Part shown: positions 45,057 to 56,935 of the stretch, piece by piece | How the letters are laid out: every line of letters begins with the position of its first letter | Numbering within the stretch: position 1 is the stretch's first letter | Source of the DNA: Paraburkholderia ferrariae NBRC 106233 | Lineage (GTDB): Bacteria; Pseudomonadota; Gammaproteobacteria; Burkholderiales; Burkholderiaceae | Length of the DNA: 64,000 nt | Assembly (NCBI RefSeq): GCF_000685035.1 | Contig: NZ_BAYB01000012.1 | Location: forward strand, 248,001-312,000 | Direction of reading: 5' to 3' | Translations under genes and position numbers: made by a program | Notes under the pieces: generated by a model | The model's input: only the letters and a program-made list of their open reading frames with translations | Database searches by the model: none | What the model was told of the DNA's origin: nothing

Positions 45057-47390
45057 ATGGTTGAACTTGAAATAGACGGCAAGAAGGTGCAGGTGCCCGA
45101 GGGCAGCATGGTGATCCAGGCTGCGCAGCGGGTGGACACGTACATCCCGCACTTCTGCTATCACAAGAAGCTGTCGATCGCGGCCAACTGCCGGATGTGT
45201 CTCGTCGATGTCGAGAAGATGCCGAAGGCCGTGCCCGCGTGCGCGACCCCGGTGTCCCAGGGCATGGTCGTGCGCACCTCGTCCGAAAAGGCCGTGCAGG
45301 GTCAGCAAGCCGTGATGGAGTTCCTGCTGATCAACCACCCGCTCGACTGCCCGATCTGCGACCAGGGCGGCGAATGCCAGTTGCAGGATCTGGCCGTGGG
45401 CTACGGCAAGTCGTCCTCGCGCTACAGCGAAGAAAAGCGCGTGGTGTTCCACAAGAACGTCGGGCCGCTCATCTCGATGGAAGAGATGACGCGCTGTATC
45501 CACTGCACGCGCTGCGTGCGCTTCGGCGACGAGATCGCGGGCGTGATGGAGCTCGGCATGCTCGGCCGCGGCCAGCATTCGGAAATCAGCACCTTCCTCG
45601 GCAAGACCGTGGATTCCGAACTCTCGGGCAACATGATCGACCTGTGCCCGGTGGGCGCGCTGACGAGCAAGCCGTTCCGCTTCTCGGCGCGGACCTGGGA
45701 GCTGTCGCGCCGCAAGTCGGTGAGCCCGCACGATTCGACCGGCGCGAACGTCATCGTGCAGGTCAAGAACAACCGCGTGATGCGCGTGCTGCCGTACGAG
45801 AACGAAGCGATCAACGAGTGCTGGATCTCGGACAAGGACCGCTTTTCGTACGAAGGCCTGAACAGCGAAGACCGCCTGACCCGCCCGATGCTCAAGCAGG
45901 GCGGCGAGTGGGTCGAAACCGACTGGCAGACCGCGCTCGACTACGTCGTGAAGGGCATTCGCGGCATCAGCGACGAGCACGGCGAGAACATGATCGCCGC
46001 GCTCGCGAGTCCGCACAGCACGATTGAAGAACTTTACCTGTTCAAGCAGTTCGCGGACGCGGTCGGCACGCCGAACGTCGATTTCCGCCTGCGCCAGAGC
46101 GACTTCCCGGCACCGCTCGCCGGTGCGCCGTGGCTCGGCACGAAGATCGCAGAGCTTTCGTATGCCGACGCGGCCTTCGTGATCGGTTCGGCCCTGCGCC
46201 GCGACCACGCGCTCTTCGCCGCGCGCCTGCGTCAGGCGGCCAAGGGCGGCGCGCAGGTCGCGCTGCTGCAGGCCACTGCCGACGCCTCGCTGATCCCGAA
46301 CGCGCAGCGCATCGTCGCGGCGCCTTCGGCGTGGCTCGACGAGCTGGCCGGCATTGCCGCCGCGGTTGCCGAAGCGAAGGGCGTGGCACTGCCGGAAGCC
46401 TTCGCGGGCACGCAGGCGAGCGAGGCGGCGAAACAGGTTGCCGCATCGCTGGCAAGCGGCGAGCGCCGCTTCGTACTGCTCGGCAACGGCGCGGTTCAGC
46501 ATCCCGACTTCTCGCGCCTGCATGCCGCGGCGCAATTCATTGCCGAGACGAGCGGCGCCACGCTCGGCTTCCTGACCGAAGCGGGCAACACGGTCGGCGC
46601 GCACCTCGCGGGCGCGCTGCCGGGCAACGGCGGCCTGAACGCGCGTGAAGCGTTCGAGCAGCCGCGCAAGGGCTATCTGCTCCTGAACGTCGAACCGGAA
46701 TTCGATAGCGCGAACCCGGCTGCCGCGCGCGCGGCGCTCGGTCAGGCCGAAATGGTCGTCGTGTTCTCGCCGTTCAGGACGGGTCTCGAATACGCCGACG
46801 TGCTGTTGCCGATCGCGCCGTACACCGAGACCGCGGGCACCTTCGTGAACGCCGAGGGCACGGCCCAGACGTTCAACGGCGTGGTGCGCCCGCTCGGCGA
46901 CGCGCGCCCCGCTTGGAAGGTGCTGCGCGTGCTGGGCACGCTCATCGGCGCGCGCGGCTTCGAATACGAAAGCGCGGAAGACGTGCGCCGCAAGGCGCTC
47001 GGCGACGGCGATCTGGCTGCGCGCCTCTCGAACCGGGCGGCCGTGCCGGTCGCGAAGGGCACGCTGGCCGCAGCGGCGCAAGGGCGCTTCGAGCGCCTTG
47101 CCGATGTGCCGATCTATCACGCCGACCCGCTCGTGCGCCGCGCCGAAGCGCTGCATCTCACGACGGCGGCGCGCGCGGCCAACACGGTCGGCCTGCCGGC
47201 CGCGCTCTTCGATGCGCTCGGTTTGAAGGAAGGCGAAGCGGTGCGCGTGCGCCAGGGCGACCTGTCGGTCACGGCGCCGGCAACGCGCGATGCGAATCTT
47301 GCGCCGACGGTGGTGCGCGTGTCGGCGGCCACGCCGGCCGGTGCGCAGCTCGGCAGCCTGTTCGGTGAACTGCTGGTGGAGAAGGCGTAA
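45057..47390 (+). CDS. nuoG: NADH-quinone oxidoreductase subunit G
   Basis: A 777-residue iron-sulfur subunit. N-terminal [2Fe-2S] ligands are in [19 protein letters not shown] and CATP, the His-ligated [4Fe-4S] in [18 protein letters not shown], and a further [4Fe-4S] in [13 protein letters not shown]. The rest is a molybdopterin-oxidoreductase-like scaffold that has lost most of its catalytic residues. It follows nuoF after a 127-bp gap in which I see no gene. Confidence 0.97.
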   Translation: MVELEIDGKKVQVPEGSMVIQAAQRVDTYIPHFCYHKKLSIAANCRMCLVDVEKMPKAVPACATPVSQGMVVRTSSEKAVQGQQAVMEFLLINHPLDCPICDQGGECQLQDLAVGYGKSSSRYSEEKRVVFHKNVGPLISMEEMTRCIHCTRCVRFGDEIAGVMELGMLGRGQHSEISTFLGKTVDSELSGNMIDLCPVGALTSKPFRFSARTWELSRRKSVSPHDSTGANVIVQVKNNRVMRVLPYENEAINECWISDKDRFSYEGLNSEDRLTRPMLKQGGEWVETDWQTALDYVVKGIRGISDEHGENMIAALASPHSTIEELYLFKQFADAVGTPNVDFRLRQSDFPAPLAGAPWLGTKIAELSYADAAFVIGSALRRDHALFAARLRQAAKGGAQVALLQATADASLIPNAQRIVAAPSAWLDELAGIAAAVAEAKGVALPEAFAGTQASEAAKQVAASLASGERRFVLLGNGAVQHPDFSRLHAAAQFIAETSGATLGFLTEAGNTVGAHLAGALPGNGGLNAREAFEQPRKGYLLLNVEPEFDSANPAAARAALGQAEMVVVFSPFRTGLEYADVLLPIAPYTETAGTFVNAEGTAQTFNGVVRPLGDARPAWKVLRVLGTLIGARGFEYESAEDVRRKALGDGDLAARLSNRAAVPVAKGTLAAAAQGRFERLADVPIYHADPLVRRAEALHLTTAARAANTVGLPAALFDALGLKEGEAVRVRQGDLSVTAPATRDANLAPTVVRVSAATPAGAQLGSLFGELLVEKA

Positions 47391-48455
47391 ATGAGCTTGT
47401 TCGATACGATCAATGCAGGCGGCAGCCAGCTGCTCGGCGTGGCGTGGCCCACGGTGTGGGCGCTGGTGCGCATTCTCGTCGTCTCGGTGGTGATCCTGCT
47501 GTGCGTCGCGTACCTGATCCTCTGGGAGCGCAAGCTGATCGGCTGGATGCACGTGCGCCTCGGTCCGAACCGCGTCGGTCCGGCCGGCCTGCTGCAGCCG
47601 ATCGCCGACGTGCTGAAGCTGCTGCTCAAGGAGGTGATCCAGCCCGCGCAGGCGAGCCGCTGGATCTACATGGTCGCGCCGATCATGGTGGTGGTGCCGG
47701 CTTTCGCGGTCTGGGCCGTGATCCCGTTCCAGGCGGGCGCGGTGCTCGGCAACATCAACGCGGGCCTGCTCTACGTGATGGCGATCTCGTCGATCGGCGT
47801 CTACGGCGTGATTCTCGCGGGCTGGGCCTCGAACTCGAAGTACGCGTTCCTCGGCGCGATGCGCGCCGCGGCGCAGATGGTGTCGTACGAAATCGCCATG
47901 GGCTTCGCGCTCGTCGTGGTGCTGATGGTGTCGGGCAGCCTGAACCTCTCGGACATCGTCGAAGGGCAGATGCGCGGCATGTTCGCGAACTGGGGCATCA
48001 CGTTTCTCTCGTGGAACTGGCTGCCGCTGTTGCCGATGTTCGTCGTCTATTTCATCTCGGGCCTCGCCGAAACGAACCGCCACCCGTTCGACGTGGTGGA
48101 AGGGGAGTCGGAAATCGTCGCGGGTCACATGATCGATTACTCGGGGATGGCGTTCGCGCTCTTCTTCCTCGCCGAGTACATCAACATGATCGTGATCTCG
48201 GCGCTGGCTTCGGTGCTGTTCCTCGGCGGCTGGAGCGCGCCGTTCGGTTTCCTCGACTTCATCCCGGGCGTGTTCTGGCTCGTGCTGAAGGTCTTCTGTC
48301 TCCTGTCGGTGTTCATCTGGGCGCGCGCGACCTTGCCGCGCTACCGCTATGACCAGATCATGCGCCTCGGCTGGAAGGTGTTCATTCCGGTCTGCGTGGT
48401 GTGGCTGATCGTCGTCGGCTTCTGGTACATGTCGCCGTTGAGCATCTGGAAATAA
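47391..48455 (+). CDS. nuoH: NADH-quinone oxidoreductase subunit H
   Basis: A 354-residue membrane subunit that forms part of the quinone channel. Seen: [20 protein letters not shown], the acidic loop [19 protein letters not shown], and about eight helices. Its ATG directly abuts the nuoG stop. Confidence 0.98.
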   Translation: MSLFDTINAGGSQLLGVAWPTVWALVRILVVSVVILLCVAYLILWERKLIGWMHVRLGPNRVGPAGLLQPIADVLKLLLKEVIQPAQASRWIYMVAPIMVVVPAFAVWAVIPFQAGAVLGNINAGLLYVMAISSIGVYGVILAGWASNSKYAFLGAMRAAAQMVSYEIAMGFALVVVLMVSGSLNLSDIVEGQMRGMFANWGITFLSWNWLPLLPMFVVYFISGLAETNRHPFDVVEGESEIVAGHMIDYSGMAFALFFLAEYINMIVISALASVLFLGGWSAPFGFLDFIPGVFWLVLKVFCLLSVFIWARATLPRYRYDQIMRLGWKVFIPVCVVWLIVVGFWYMSPLSIWK

Positions 48456-48466
48456 GGGGCGACGCC

Positions 48467-48955
48467 ATGAACGCTATCCAAAACTTCTTCAAGACGTTTT
48501 TCCTGACCGAGATTCTCAAGGGACTCGCGCTGACCGGCCGTTATACGTTCAAGCGCAAGTTCACGGTGCAGTTCCCGGAAGAAAAGACGCCCATCTCGCC
48601 GCGTTTTCGCGGCTTGCACGCGCTGCGCCGCTATGAAAATGGCGAAGAGCGCTGCATCGCGTGCAAGCTGTGCGAAGCCGTGTGCCCCGCGCTCGCGATC
48701 ACGATCGAATCCGAGGTGCGCGAGGACAACACGCGCCGCACGACGCGCTACGACATCGACCTGACCAAGTGCATCTTCTGCGGCTTCTGCGAAGAAAGCT
48801 GCCCGGTCGATTCGATCGTCGAAACGCACATTCTCGAGTACCACGGCGAGAAGCGCGGCGATCTGTATTTCACGAAGGAAATGCTGCTGGCTGTCGGCGA
48901 TCGATACGAAGCGCAGATCGCAGCGAACAAGGCAGCGGATGCACCGTACCGTTGA
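48467..48955 (+). CDS. nuoI: NADH-quinone oxidoreductase subunit I
   Basis: A 162-residue ferredoxin-type subunit holding clusters N6a and N6b. Both [4Fe-4S] motifs are complete: [12 protein letters not shown] and [12 protein letters not shown]. It starts 11 bp after nuoH. Confidence 0.98.
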   Translation: MNAIQNFFKTFFLTEILKGLALTGRYTFKRKFTVQFPEEKTPISPRFRGLHALRRYENGEERCIACKLCEAVCPALAITIESEVREDNTRRTTRYDIDLTKCIFCGFCEESCPVDSIVETHILEYHGEKRGDLYFTKEMLLAVGDRYEAQIAANKAADAPYR

Positions 48956-49126
48956 TTTGAGTCTGACGCTGCATCGGCCCGCGGTCGGGCCGGCTGCGGG
49001 GAAGCTGTGTGCCGCGAACGGCGCATGCCCGCAGTTTGACCGCCGCGGCGCGGCGCACCCTGGTCTGGCCGCCAGTCTGCGCTGCGCAACCCGCCTTACG
49101 ATGGCCTCAACGATGAACCCGTAATC

Positions 49127-49801
49127 ATGGAATTCACCACCGTCCTGTTCTACATCTTCGCCCTGCTGCTGACGCTCTCGGGGCTGAAGGTGATCACGTC
49201 GCGCAACCCTGTCGCGTCGGCGCTCTTCCTCGTGCTCGCGTTCTTCAACGCGGCCGCGATCTGGATGCTGCTCGAGGCGGAATTCCTCGCGATCCTGCTG
49301 GTGCTCGTCTACGTGGGCGCGGTGATGGTGCTGTTCCTGTTCGTCGTGATGATGCTGGACATCAACGTCGACGTGCTGAGCCGCGACTTCAAGCGCTTCA
49401 TCCCCGTGGCGACCCTCGTGGGCGCGATCATCGTCGTCGAAACGGCGCTGATCCTCTGGCGCGGCTATGGCGCGACGTCCGCGCCCGTGCCCGACACCTC
49501 GGCGGCGGCGGCTTCGGCGATCTCGAACACGCATCTGATCGGCAAGATCATCTATACGGACTACATCTTCGCGTTCGAAGTGGCGGGCCTCGTGCTGCTC
49601 GTGGCGATCGTCGCGGCCATCGCGCTCACCGTGCGCGAGCCGAAAGACTCGAAGCGCCAGGACGTCGCGAAGCAGGTGAGCGTGCGCCGCCAGGACCGCG
49701 TGCGTCTCGTGAAGATGCAGCCGGAGAGGGAAGTGCCGGAAGCGGCGCAGGCAACCGAGGGCGCCGCCGCGGGCGATGCCCCGGCCGGTACCAAGGCTTA
49801 A
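49127..49801 (+). CDS. nuoJ: NADH-quinone oxidoreductase subunit J
   Basis: A 224-residue membrane subunit with five helices; [20 protein letters not shown] and [20 protein letters not shown] are typical. The C-terminal 50 residues are charged and Ala-rich. It follows nuoI after 171 bp without a supported gene. Confidence 0.96.
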
Positions 49802-49818
49802 GCGCGGAGGAGCGAACC

Positions 49819-50124
49819 ATGTTGACCCTGGCCCATTATCTCGTCCTCGGCGCGATCCTCTTTGCGATCTCGATCGTCGGCATTTTTCTCAATCGGCGCA
49901 ACGTCATCATCATCCTGATGGCGATCGAGCTGATGCTGTTGGCGGTGAACACGAACTTCGTCGCGTTCTCGCATTACCTCGGTGACGTTCACGGACAGAT
50001 TTTCGTGTTCTTCGTGCTAACGGTCGCGGCGGCGGAAGCTGCGATTGGTCTGGCTATTCTTGTGACTCTGTTCCGCAGCCTCGACACGATCAACGTCGAG
50101 GATCTCGATCAGCTCAAAGGCTAA
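49819..50124 (+). CDS. nuoK: NADH-quinone oxidoreductase subunit K
   Basis: A 101-residue antiporter-like subunit with three helices. The membrane glutamates are visible in [11 protein letters not shown] and [13 protein letters not shown]; both are needed for proton pumping in studied complexes. It lies 17 bp after nuoJ. Confidence 0.98.
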
Positions 50125-50135
50125 GGCAGGCTGCT

Positions 50136-52193
<2,058 letters not shown>

Positions 52194-52208
52194 GGCGAGG
52201 GAAACTGA

Positions 52209-53708
52209 ATGCACGCATATCCGATTCTAAGTATTGCGATTTGGCTGCCGATCCTGTTCGGCATCGTAGTTCTTGTAGTGGGCTCCCTGCGGAGCTCGAG
52301 CGCGGATCGCTGGATCGCGCTCATCGGTTCGGTGCTTAGTTTTCTCGTCACACTGCCACTCGTTTCGGGCTTCGACACCACCACGGCTGCGCTGCAGTTC
52401 GAGGAGAAGTCGGTCTGGATCGACCGGTTCAACATTGCGTATCACCTCGGCATCGACGGCATCTCGATGTGGTTCGTCGTGCTGACGGCGCTTATCACCG
52501 TGGTCGTCGTGATCGCGGGCTGGCAGGTCATCCAGAGGAACGTCGCGCAGTACTATGCGGCGTTCCTGATCCTGTCGGGTCTTATGATCGGCGTCTTCTG
52601 CGCCGCCGACGGCCTGCTGTTCTACGTGTTCTTCGAAGCCACGCTGATCCCGATGTACATCATCATCGGCATCTGGGGCGGCCCGAACCGCGTGTACGCG
52701 GCCTTCAAGTTCTTCCTCTACACGCTGGCCGGCTCGCTCCTGATGCTGGTCGCGCTGCTCTATCTGTACCGCGAGACGCACAGCTTCGATCTCGCCTCGT
52801 GGCAGGCCGCGAAGCTCGCCATGACGCCGCAGATCCTGCTTTTCGTCGCGTTCTTCTTCGCGTTCGCGGTGAAGGTGCCGATGTTCCCGGTGCACACGTG
52901 GCTGCCGGATGCGCACGTGGAGGCGCCCACGGGCGGCTCGGTCGTGCTGGCCGCGATCATGCTCAAGCTCGGCGCCTACGGTTTTCTGCGCTTCTCGCTG
53001 CCCATCACGCCCGACGCGAGCCACTATCTCGCACCGGTCATCATCACGCTGTCACTCATCGCGGTCATCTATATCGGACTGGTGGCGATGGTGCAGGCGG
53101 ACATGAAGAAGCTGGTTGCGTATTCGTCGATCGCCCACATGGGCTTCGTCACGCTCGGCTTCTTTATGTTCGGGCCGTCGAGCCAGATGGCGATGGAAGG
53201 CGGGATCATCCAGATGATCTCGCACGGCTTCGTTTCGGGCGCGATGTTCCTTTGCATCGGCGTGCTGTACGACCGCATGCATACGCGCCAGATCTCGGAC
53301 TACGGCGGCGTCGTCAACACGATGCCGAAGTTCGCCGCGCTCGCGATGCTGTTCGCCATGGCCAACTGCGGCTTGCCGGGCACCTCGGGTTTCGTCGGCG
53401 AGTTCATGGTGATTCTGGCGGCGGTGAAGTTCAACTTCTGGATCGCGTTCGCGGCAGCGTTCACGCTGATACTCGGCGCGGCCTATACGTTGTGGATGTA
53501 CAAGCGCGTGTACTTCGGCGCCATCGCGAACGACCACGTTCGCGAGCTGAAGGACATCGATTGCCGCGAGTACCTGGTGCTGGCAGTGCTCGCGCTGCTG
53601 ACGCTTTTCATGGGCATCTACCCGAAGCCCTTTACCGATGTGATGCACGTTTCCGTGGATAACCTCCTCTCCCACGTCGCAGTGTCGAAGCTGCCGCTGT
53701 CACAGTAA
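52209..53708 (+). CDS. nuoM: NADH-quinone oxidoreductase subunit M
   Basis: A 499-residue antiporter-like subunit. Seen: YVFFEATLIPMYIIIGIWGG (essential Glu), FPVHTWLPDAHVEAPTGGSV, and KKLVAYSSIAHMGFV. It lies 15 bp after nuoL. Confidence 0.98.
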   Translation: MHAYPILSIAIWLPILFGIVVLVVGSLRSSSADRWIALIGSVLSFLVTLPLVSGFDTTTAALQFEEKSVWIDRFNIAYHLGIDGISMWFVVLTALITVVVVIAGWQVIQRNVAQYYAAFLILSGLMIGVFCAADGLLFYVFFEATLIPMYIIIGIWGGPNRVYAAFKFFLYTLAGSLLMLVALLYLYRETHSFDLASWQAAKLAMTPQILLFVAFFFAFAVKVPMFPVHTWLPDAHVEAPTGGSVVLAAIMLKLGAYGFLRFSLPITPDASHYLAPVIITLSLIAVIYIGLVAMVQADMKKLVAYSSIAHMGFVTLGFFMFGPSSQMAMEGGIIQMISHGFVSGAMFLCIGVLYDRMHTRQISDYGGVVNTMPKFAALAMLFAMANCGLPGTSGFVGEFMVILAAVKFNFWIAFAAAFTLILGAAYTLWMYKRVYFGAIANDHVRELKDIDCREYLVLAVLALLTLFMGIYPKPFTDVMHVSVDNLLSHVAVSKLPLSQ

Positions 53709-53732
53709 TACCGAGCGGAGGAATTAAAGATC

Positions 53733-55205
53733 ATGCCAAACGCCCCTATGACCGCACTGCTACCCGACGCGCTGGTGATGGCCGCCACCGTCGTCGCGTG
53801 GCTCAACGACACGTTTACCGGTCCCTCGGGCCGCAAGACGACCTATTTCATCGCTTTCCTGTCCACGCTCGTGGCGGGGATCTGGTTCGCGGTGAACGCG
53901 TTCGATCCGCACGTGTACTACTTCTTCTCGCGGATGTACGTGGTGGATGCGTTCGCGAGCGCGATGAAGGCGGTGGTCTCGCTCGGCTATGCCGTGTCGA
54001 TCGTCTATTCGCGCCAGTACCTGGAAGACCGCGACATGTTCCGGGGCGAGTTCTTCCTGCTCGGCATGTTCTCGCTGCTCGGCCAGCTCGTCATGATCTC
54101 GGGCAACAACTTCCTCACGCTCTATCTCGGCCTCGAGCTGATGTCGCTCTCGCTCTACGCCGTGATCGCGCTGCGCCGCAATAACGGTTCGTCGAACGAA
54201 GCCGCGATGAAGTACTACGTGCTCGGCGCGCTCGCTTCGGGCTTCCTGCTGTACGGCATCTCGATGCTGTACGGCGCGACCGGCGCGCTCGAACTGGACG
54301 AAGTGCTCAAGGCGGTGGCCTCGGGCCACATCAACGACATCGTGCTGCTGTTCGGCGTGGTGTTCGTCGTGGCGGGCGTGGCCTTCAAGATGGGCGCCGT
54401 GCCGTTCCACATGTGGGTGCCCGACGTTTATCAGGGCGCGCCCACGGCCATGACGCTGCTCACCGGCGGCGGACCGAAGGTCGCCGCGTTCGCGTGGGCC
54501 GTGCGCTTCCTCGTGATGGGCCTCTTGCCGCTCGCCGTGGACTGGCAGGAAATGCTCATCATCCTCGCGGCGCTCTCGATGATCGTCGGCAACATCACCG
54601 GTATCGTCCAGCGCAACGTCAAGCGCATGCTGGCGTACTCGGCGATCTCGAACATGGGCTTCGTGCTGCTCGGGCTGCTGGCCGGCATCGTGGACGGCAA
54701 GGCGGGCGGCGCGGCCAGCGCCTATAGCTCGGCCATGTTCTATAGCATCATCTACCTCGTCACGACGCTCGGCGCATTCGGCATCGTCATGCTGCTCGCG
54801 CGCCGCGACTTCGAAGCGGAAACGCTGGACGACTTCAAGGGCTTGAACCAGCGCAGCCCGGTGTTCGCGTTCGTCATGATGCTCATGATGTTCTCGCTCG
54901 CGGGCATTCCGCCGACGGTCGGCTTCTACGCGAAGCTCGCCGTGCTCGAAGCGACGATGAACGCCGGCCTCACCTGGCTCGCGATCCTCGCCGTCGTCAC
55001 CTCGCTCTTCGGCGCGTTCTACTACCTGCGCATCGTGAAGCTGATGTACTTCGATGCGCCGAGCGATACCGCGCCGATCGGCGGCCACGCCTTCAATCGC
55101 GCGCTGCTCACGGTGAACGGCGCGGCCGTGCTGGTGCTCGGCATCATTCCGGGTCCGCTCATGTCGCTCTGCCTGCAGGCGGTTGCGCATACGCTGCCGC
55201 TGTAA
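53733..55205 (+). CDS. nuoN: NADH-quinone oxidoreductase subunit N
   Basis: A 490-residue antiporter-like subunit, the last core nuo gene. Seen: LGLELMSLSLYAVIALRR, PFHMWVPDVYQGAPTAMTLL, and KRMLAYSAISNMGFVLLG. GGAGGAATTAAAG precedes the ATG at 53733. Its TAA overlaps the next start by one base. Confidence 0.98.
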   Translation: MPNAPMTALLPDALVMAATVVAWLNDTFTGPSGRKTTYFIAFLSTLVAGIWFAVNAFDPHVYYFFSRMYVVDAFASAMKAVVSLGYAVSIVYSRQYLEDRDMFRGEFFLLGMFSLLGQLVMISGNNFLTLYLGLELMSLSLYAVIALRRNNGSSNEAAMKYYVLGALASGFLLYGISMLYGATGALELDEVLKAVASGHINDIVLLFGVVFVVAGVAFKMGAVPFHMWVPDVYQGAPTAMTLLTGGGPKVAAFAWAVRFLVMGLLPLAVDWQEMLIILAALSMIVGNITGIVQRNVKRMLAYSAISNMGFVLLGLLAGIVDGKAGGAASAYSSAMFYSIIYLVTTLGAFGIVMLLARRDFEAETLDDFKGLNQRSPVFAFVMMLMMFSLAGIPPTVGFYAKLAVLEATMNAGLTWLAILAVVTSLFGAFYYLRIVKLMYFDAPSDTAPIGGHAFNRALLTVNGAAVLVLGIIPGPLMSLCLQAVAHTLPL

Positions 55206-55507
55206 TGTCGGCAGCGGGCTGGTTCATTGTGCTGTTGGCGCTCGTCGGCGCCAACCTGCCGTTCGTCAATCAACGGCTGTTCGGCGTCGTGCCGCTGCGC
55301 GCGCAGAAGAAGAACGCGTGGCTGCGCATCGCCGAACTGATCGTGCTGTATTTCGTGGTCGGCGCACTCGGCTTCATGCTCGAAGCGCGCGCCGGCAACC
55401 GGTTCGACCAGGGCTGGCAGTTCTACGCCATCACGTTCTGTCTCTTCGTGGTGTTCGCGTTCCCCGGCTTCGCCTGGCAATACCTCGTCAAGCGCCGTCC
55501 GGCGTAA
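55205..55507 (+). CDS. DUF2818 family membrane protein
   Basis: A 100-residue protein with three hydrophobic helices (GWFIVLLALVGANLPFVNQ, IAELIVLYFVVGALGFML, FYAITFCLFVVFAFPGF). Its start shares one base with the nuoN stop. The family is typically found directly after nuoN in Betaproteobacteria, so an accessory or assembly role in complex I is plausible but unproven. Confidence 0.93.
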   Translation: MSAAGWFIVLLALVGANLPFVNQRLFGVVPLRAQKKNAWLRIAELIVLYFVVGALGFMLEARAGNRFDQGWQFYAITFCLFVVFAFPGFAWQYLVKRRPA

Positions 55508-55609
55508 TCTACGATCCTGCACGCTGCAAGGCGAGCGTCACGCGCCCGCCTTGCAGGCCGGGCACTCTCCTTGCATCGCCGCATCCATGCGGTATCCCAG
55601 AGGTTCGAC

Positions 55610-56200
55610 ATGGCTGAACAGCAGAAACACGACCCGGCGCTCGCCGAGACGTGCGTGGAAAGCACGACGCTCTATTCGGGCAACTTCCTGACCCTCAAGC
55701 GCGACACCGTAGCGCTGCCGGACGGCAAGCACGCCACGCGCGAGTTCGTGGTGCATCCGGGCGCGGTCATGGTGATTCCGCTCTTCGACGATGGGCGCGT
55801 GCTGATGGAGCGCCAGTACCGTTACCCGCTTGCGCGCGTGATGACCGAGTTTCCGGCGGGCAAGCTGGACCCGCAGGAAGGGGCGCTGGCCTGCGCGAAG
55901 CGCGAGTTGCGCGAAGAGACGGGCTATACGGCGCGCGAATATGTTTATCTGACCCGCATTCACCCGGTCATCTCGTACTCGACGGAATTCATCGACATCT
56001 ACCTCGCGCGGGGCCTGACTGCCGGCGAGTCGAAGCTCGACGAGGGCGAGTTTCTCGAAACCTTCACGGCGACGCTGCCCGAACTGCTCGAGTGGGTGCG
56101 CAACGGCCGGATTACCGACGTGAAGACGATCATCGGCACGTTCTGGCTGGAGAAGGCGCTTTCGGACACCTGGCCGCTCGGCACGATCGAGCAGGGGTGA
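55610..56200 (+). CDS. NUDIX hydrolase, ADP-ribose pyrophosphatase type
   Basis: A 196-residue NUDIX protein. The Nudix box is seen as GKLDPQEGALACAKRELREE with the following TGYTA. EFVVHPGAVMVIPLFDDGRV and RQYRYPLARVMTEFPAG are typical of the ADP-ribose pyrophosphatase (NudF/YffH) group. The ATG at 55610 follows AGAGG. It is followed by a terminator. Confidence 0.92.
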   Translation: MAEQQKHDPALAETCVESTTLYSGNFLTLKRDTVALPDGKHATREFVVHPGAVMVIPLFDDGRVLMERQYRYPLARVMTEFPAGKLDPQEGALACAKRELREETGYTAREYVYLTRIHPVISYSTEFIDIYLARGLTAGESKLDEGEFLETFTATLPELLEWVRNGRITDVKTIIGTFWLEKALSDTWPLGTIEQG

Positions 56201-56260
56201 GGTTGGGGGCTGCGTTCGCGCTCCTTGCGGCCGACGACGTAGCTAAAGATGCAGCCGATG

Positions 56261-56287
56261 ACGGCGGTCCATAGGGCCGCCGTTTTT
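56261..56287 (+). terminator. Intrinsic terminator after the NUDIX gene
   Basis: A 10-bp stem with one G-U pair (56261-56270 with 56274-56283), a 3-nt loop and a T5 run. Confidence 0.8.
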
Positions 56288-56390
56288 GCTTCTGGCACCG
56301 TGATGGCTTCGCCGGGGACCGCGAGCGGCCCCCTCGCGGCAGCGCTACAATGAGCAACTTTGCCGGGATTGCCCCAGGCGAAAAATTTAC

Positions 56391-56427
56391 GAACGATCGT
56401 TCAAAAATCTCAAAATTACGCTACACT
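56391..56427 (+). promoter_or_regulatory. Promoter with palindromic operator before DUF1178
   Basis: A perfect 12-bp palindrome GAACGATCGTTC (56391-56402) overlaps the -35 region (TTCAAA at 56400-56405, 16-bp spacing) of a promoter with -10 TACACT (56422-56427). Start expected near 56434, just before DUF1178 (56449). The palindrome is of the kind bound by TetR-family repressors. Confidence 0.6.
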
Positions 56428-56448
56428 CGTCGCTAAGCCCTGATTCCC

Positions 56449-56883
56449 ATGAAGGTCCTCGATTTACAGTGCCCAGACGGCCATCGGTTCGAAGGCTGGT
56501 TTGCTTCTGCCGACGATTTCGAATCGCAGCGCTCGCGCAAGCTGGTGGAATGTCCGATGTGCGGTGCGAAGGACGTGAACCGCCTGCCCTCGGCACCGCG
56601 GCTGAATCTGTCTGGCGCCACCGAGGCGAGCTCCCGGCCCGCCGCGGATGAAGCGGCGCACCGGCAGGCAGCCGCCATGCGTGTACTGCGCGAGGTCCTG
56701 GACAAGACGGAGAACGTGGGCGACCGTTTCGCCGAGGAGGCGCGGCGCATTCATTACAGGGAAGCGCCGTCGCGCAACATCCGTGGAGTCGCATCCGCGG
56801 AGGACGCGCAGGCTCTCGTCGAAGAAGGCATCGAAGTGATGCCGCTGCCGGTTCCGGCCGCGCTGAAGGGCTCGCTCCAGTAA
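56449..56883 (+). CDS. DUF1178 family zinc-ribbon-like protein
   Basis: A 144-residue protein of unknown function. Its N-terminus MKVLDLQCPDGHRFEGWF holds Cys8 and His12, and CPMCG holds Cys35 and Cys38, a likely zinc-binding set. The C-terminus has NVGDRFAEEARRIHY and the conserved RGVASAEDAQALVEEGIEV. It lies 52 bp before the acyl-CoA dehydrogenase operon and may share its promoter. Confidence 0.9.
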   Translation: MKVLDLQCPDGHRFEGWFASADDFESQRSRKLVECPMCGAKDVNRLPSAPRLNLSGATEASSRPAADEAAHRQAAAMRVLREVLDKTENVGDRFAEEARRIHYREAPSRNIRGVASAEDAQALVEEGIEVMPLPVPAALKGSLQ

Positions 56884-56935
56884 GCACGCGGGTCTTCGCC
56901 GCGGCGGCATTGGCCGCGGCCAGGAGACACTGCGC

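Noticed and set aside
45048..48128. Minus-strand open frame of 1026 codons antisense to nuoG/nuoH
   Set aside because: Composition is dominated by Arg, His, Ala and Asp as expected for an antisense shadow in GC-rich DNA. The plus-strand genes are unambiguous complex I subunits.
48939..49124. 61-codon ORF between nuoI and nuoJ
   Set aside because: It overlaps the end of nuoI, lacks a ribosome-binding site and has no hydrophobic or conserved pattern.
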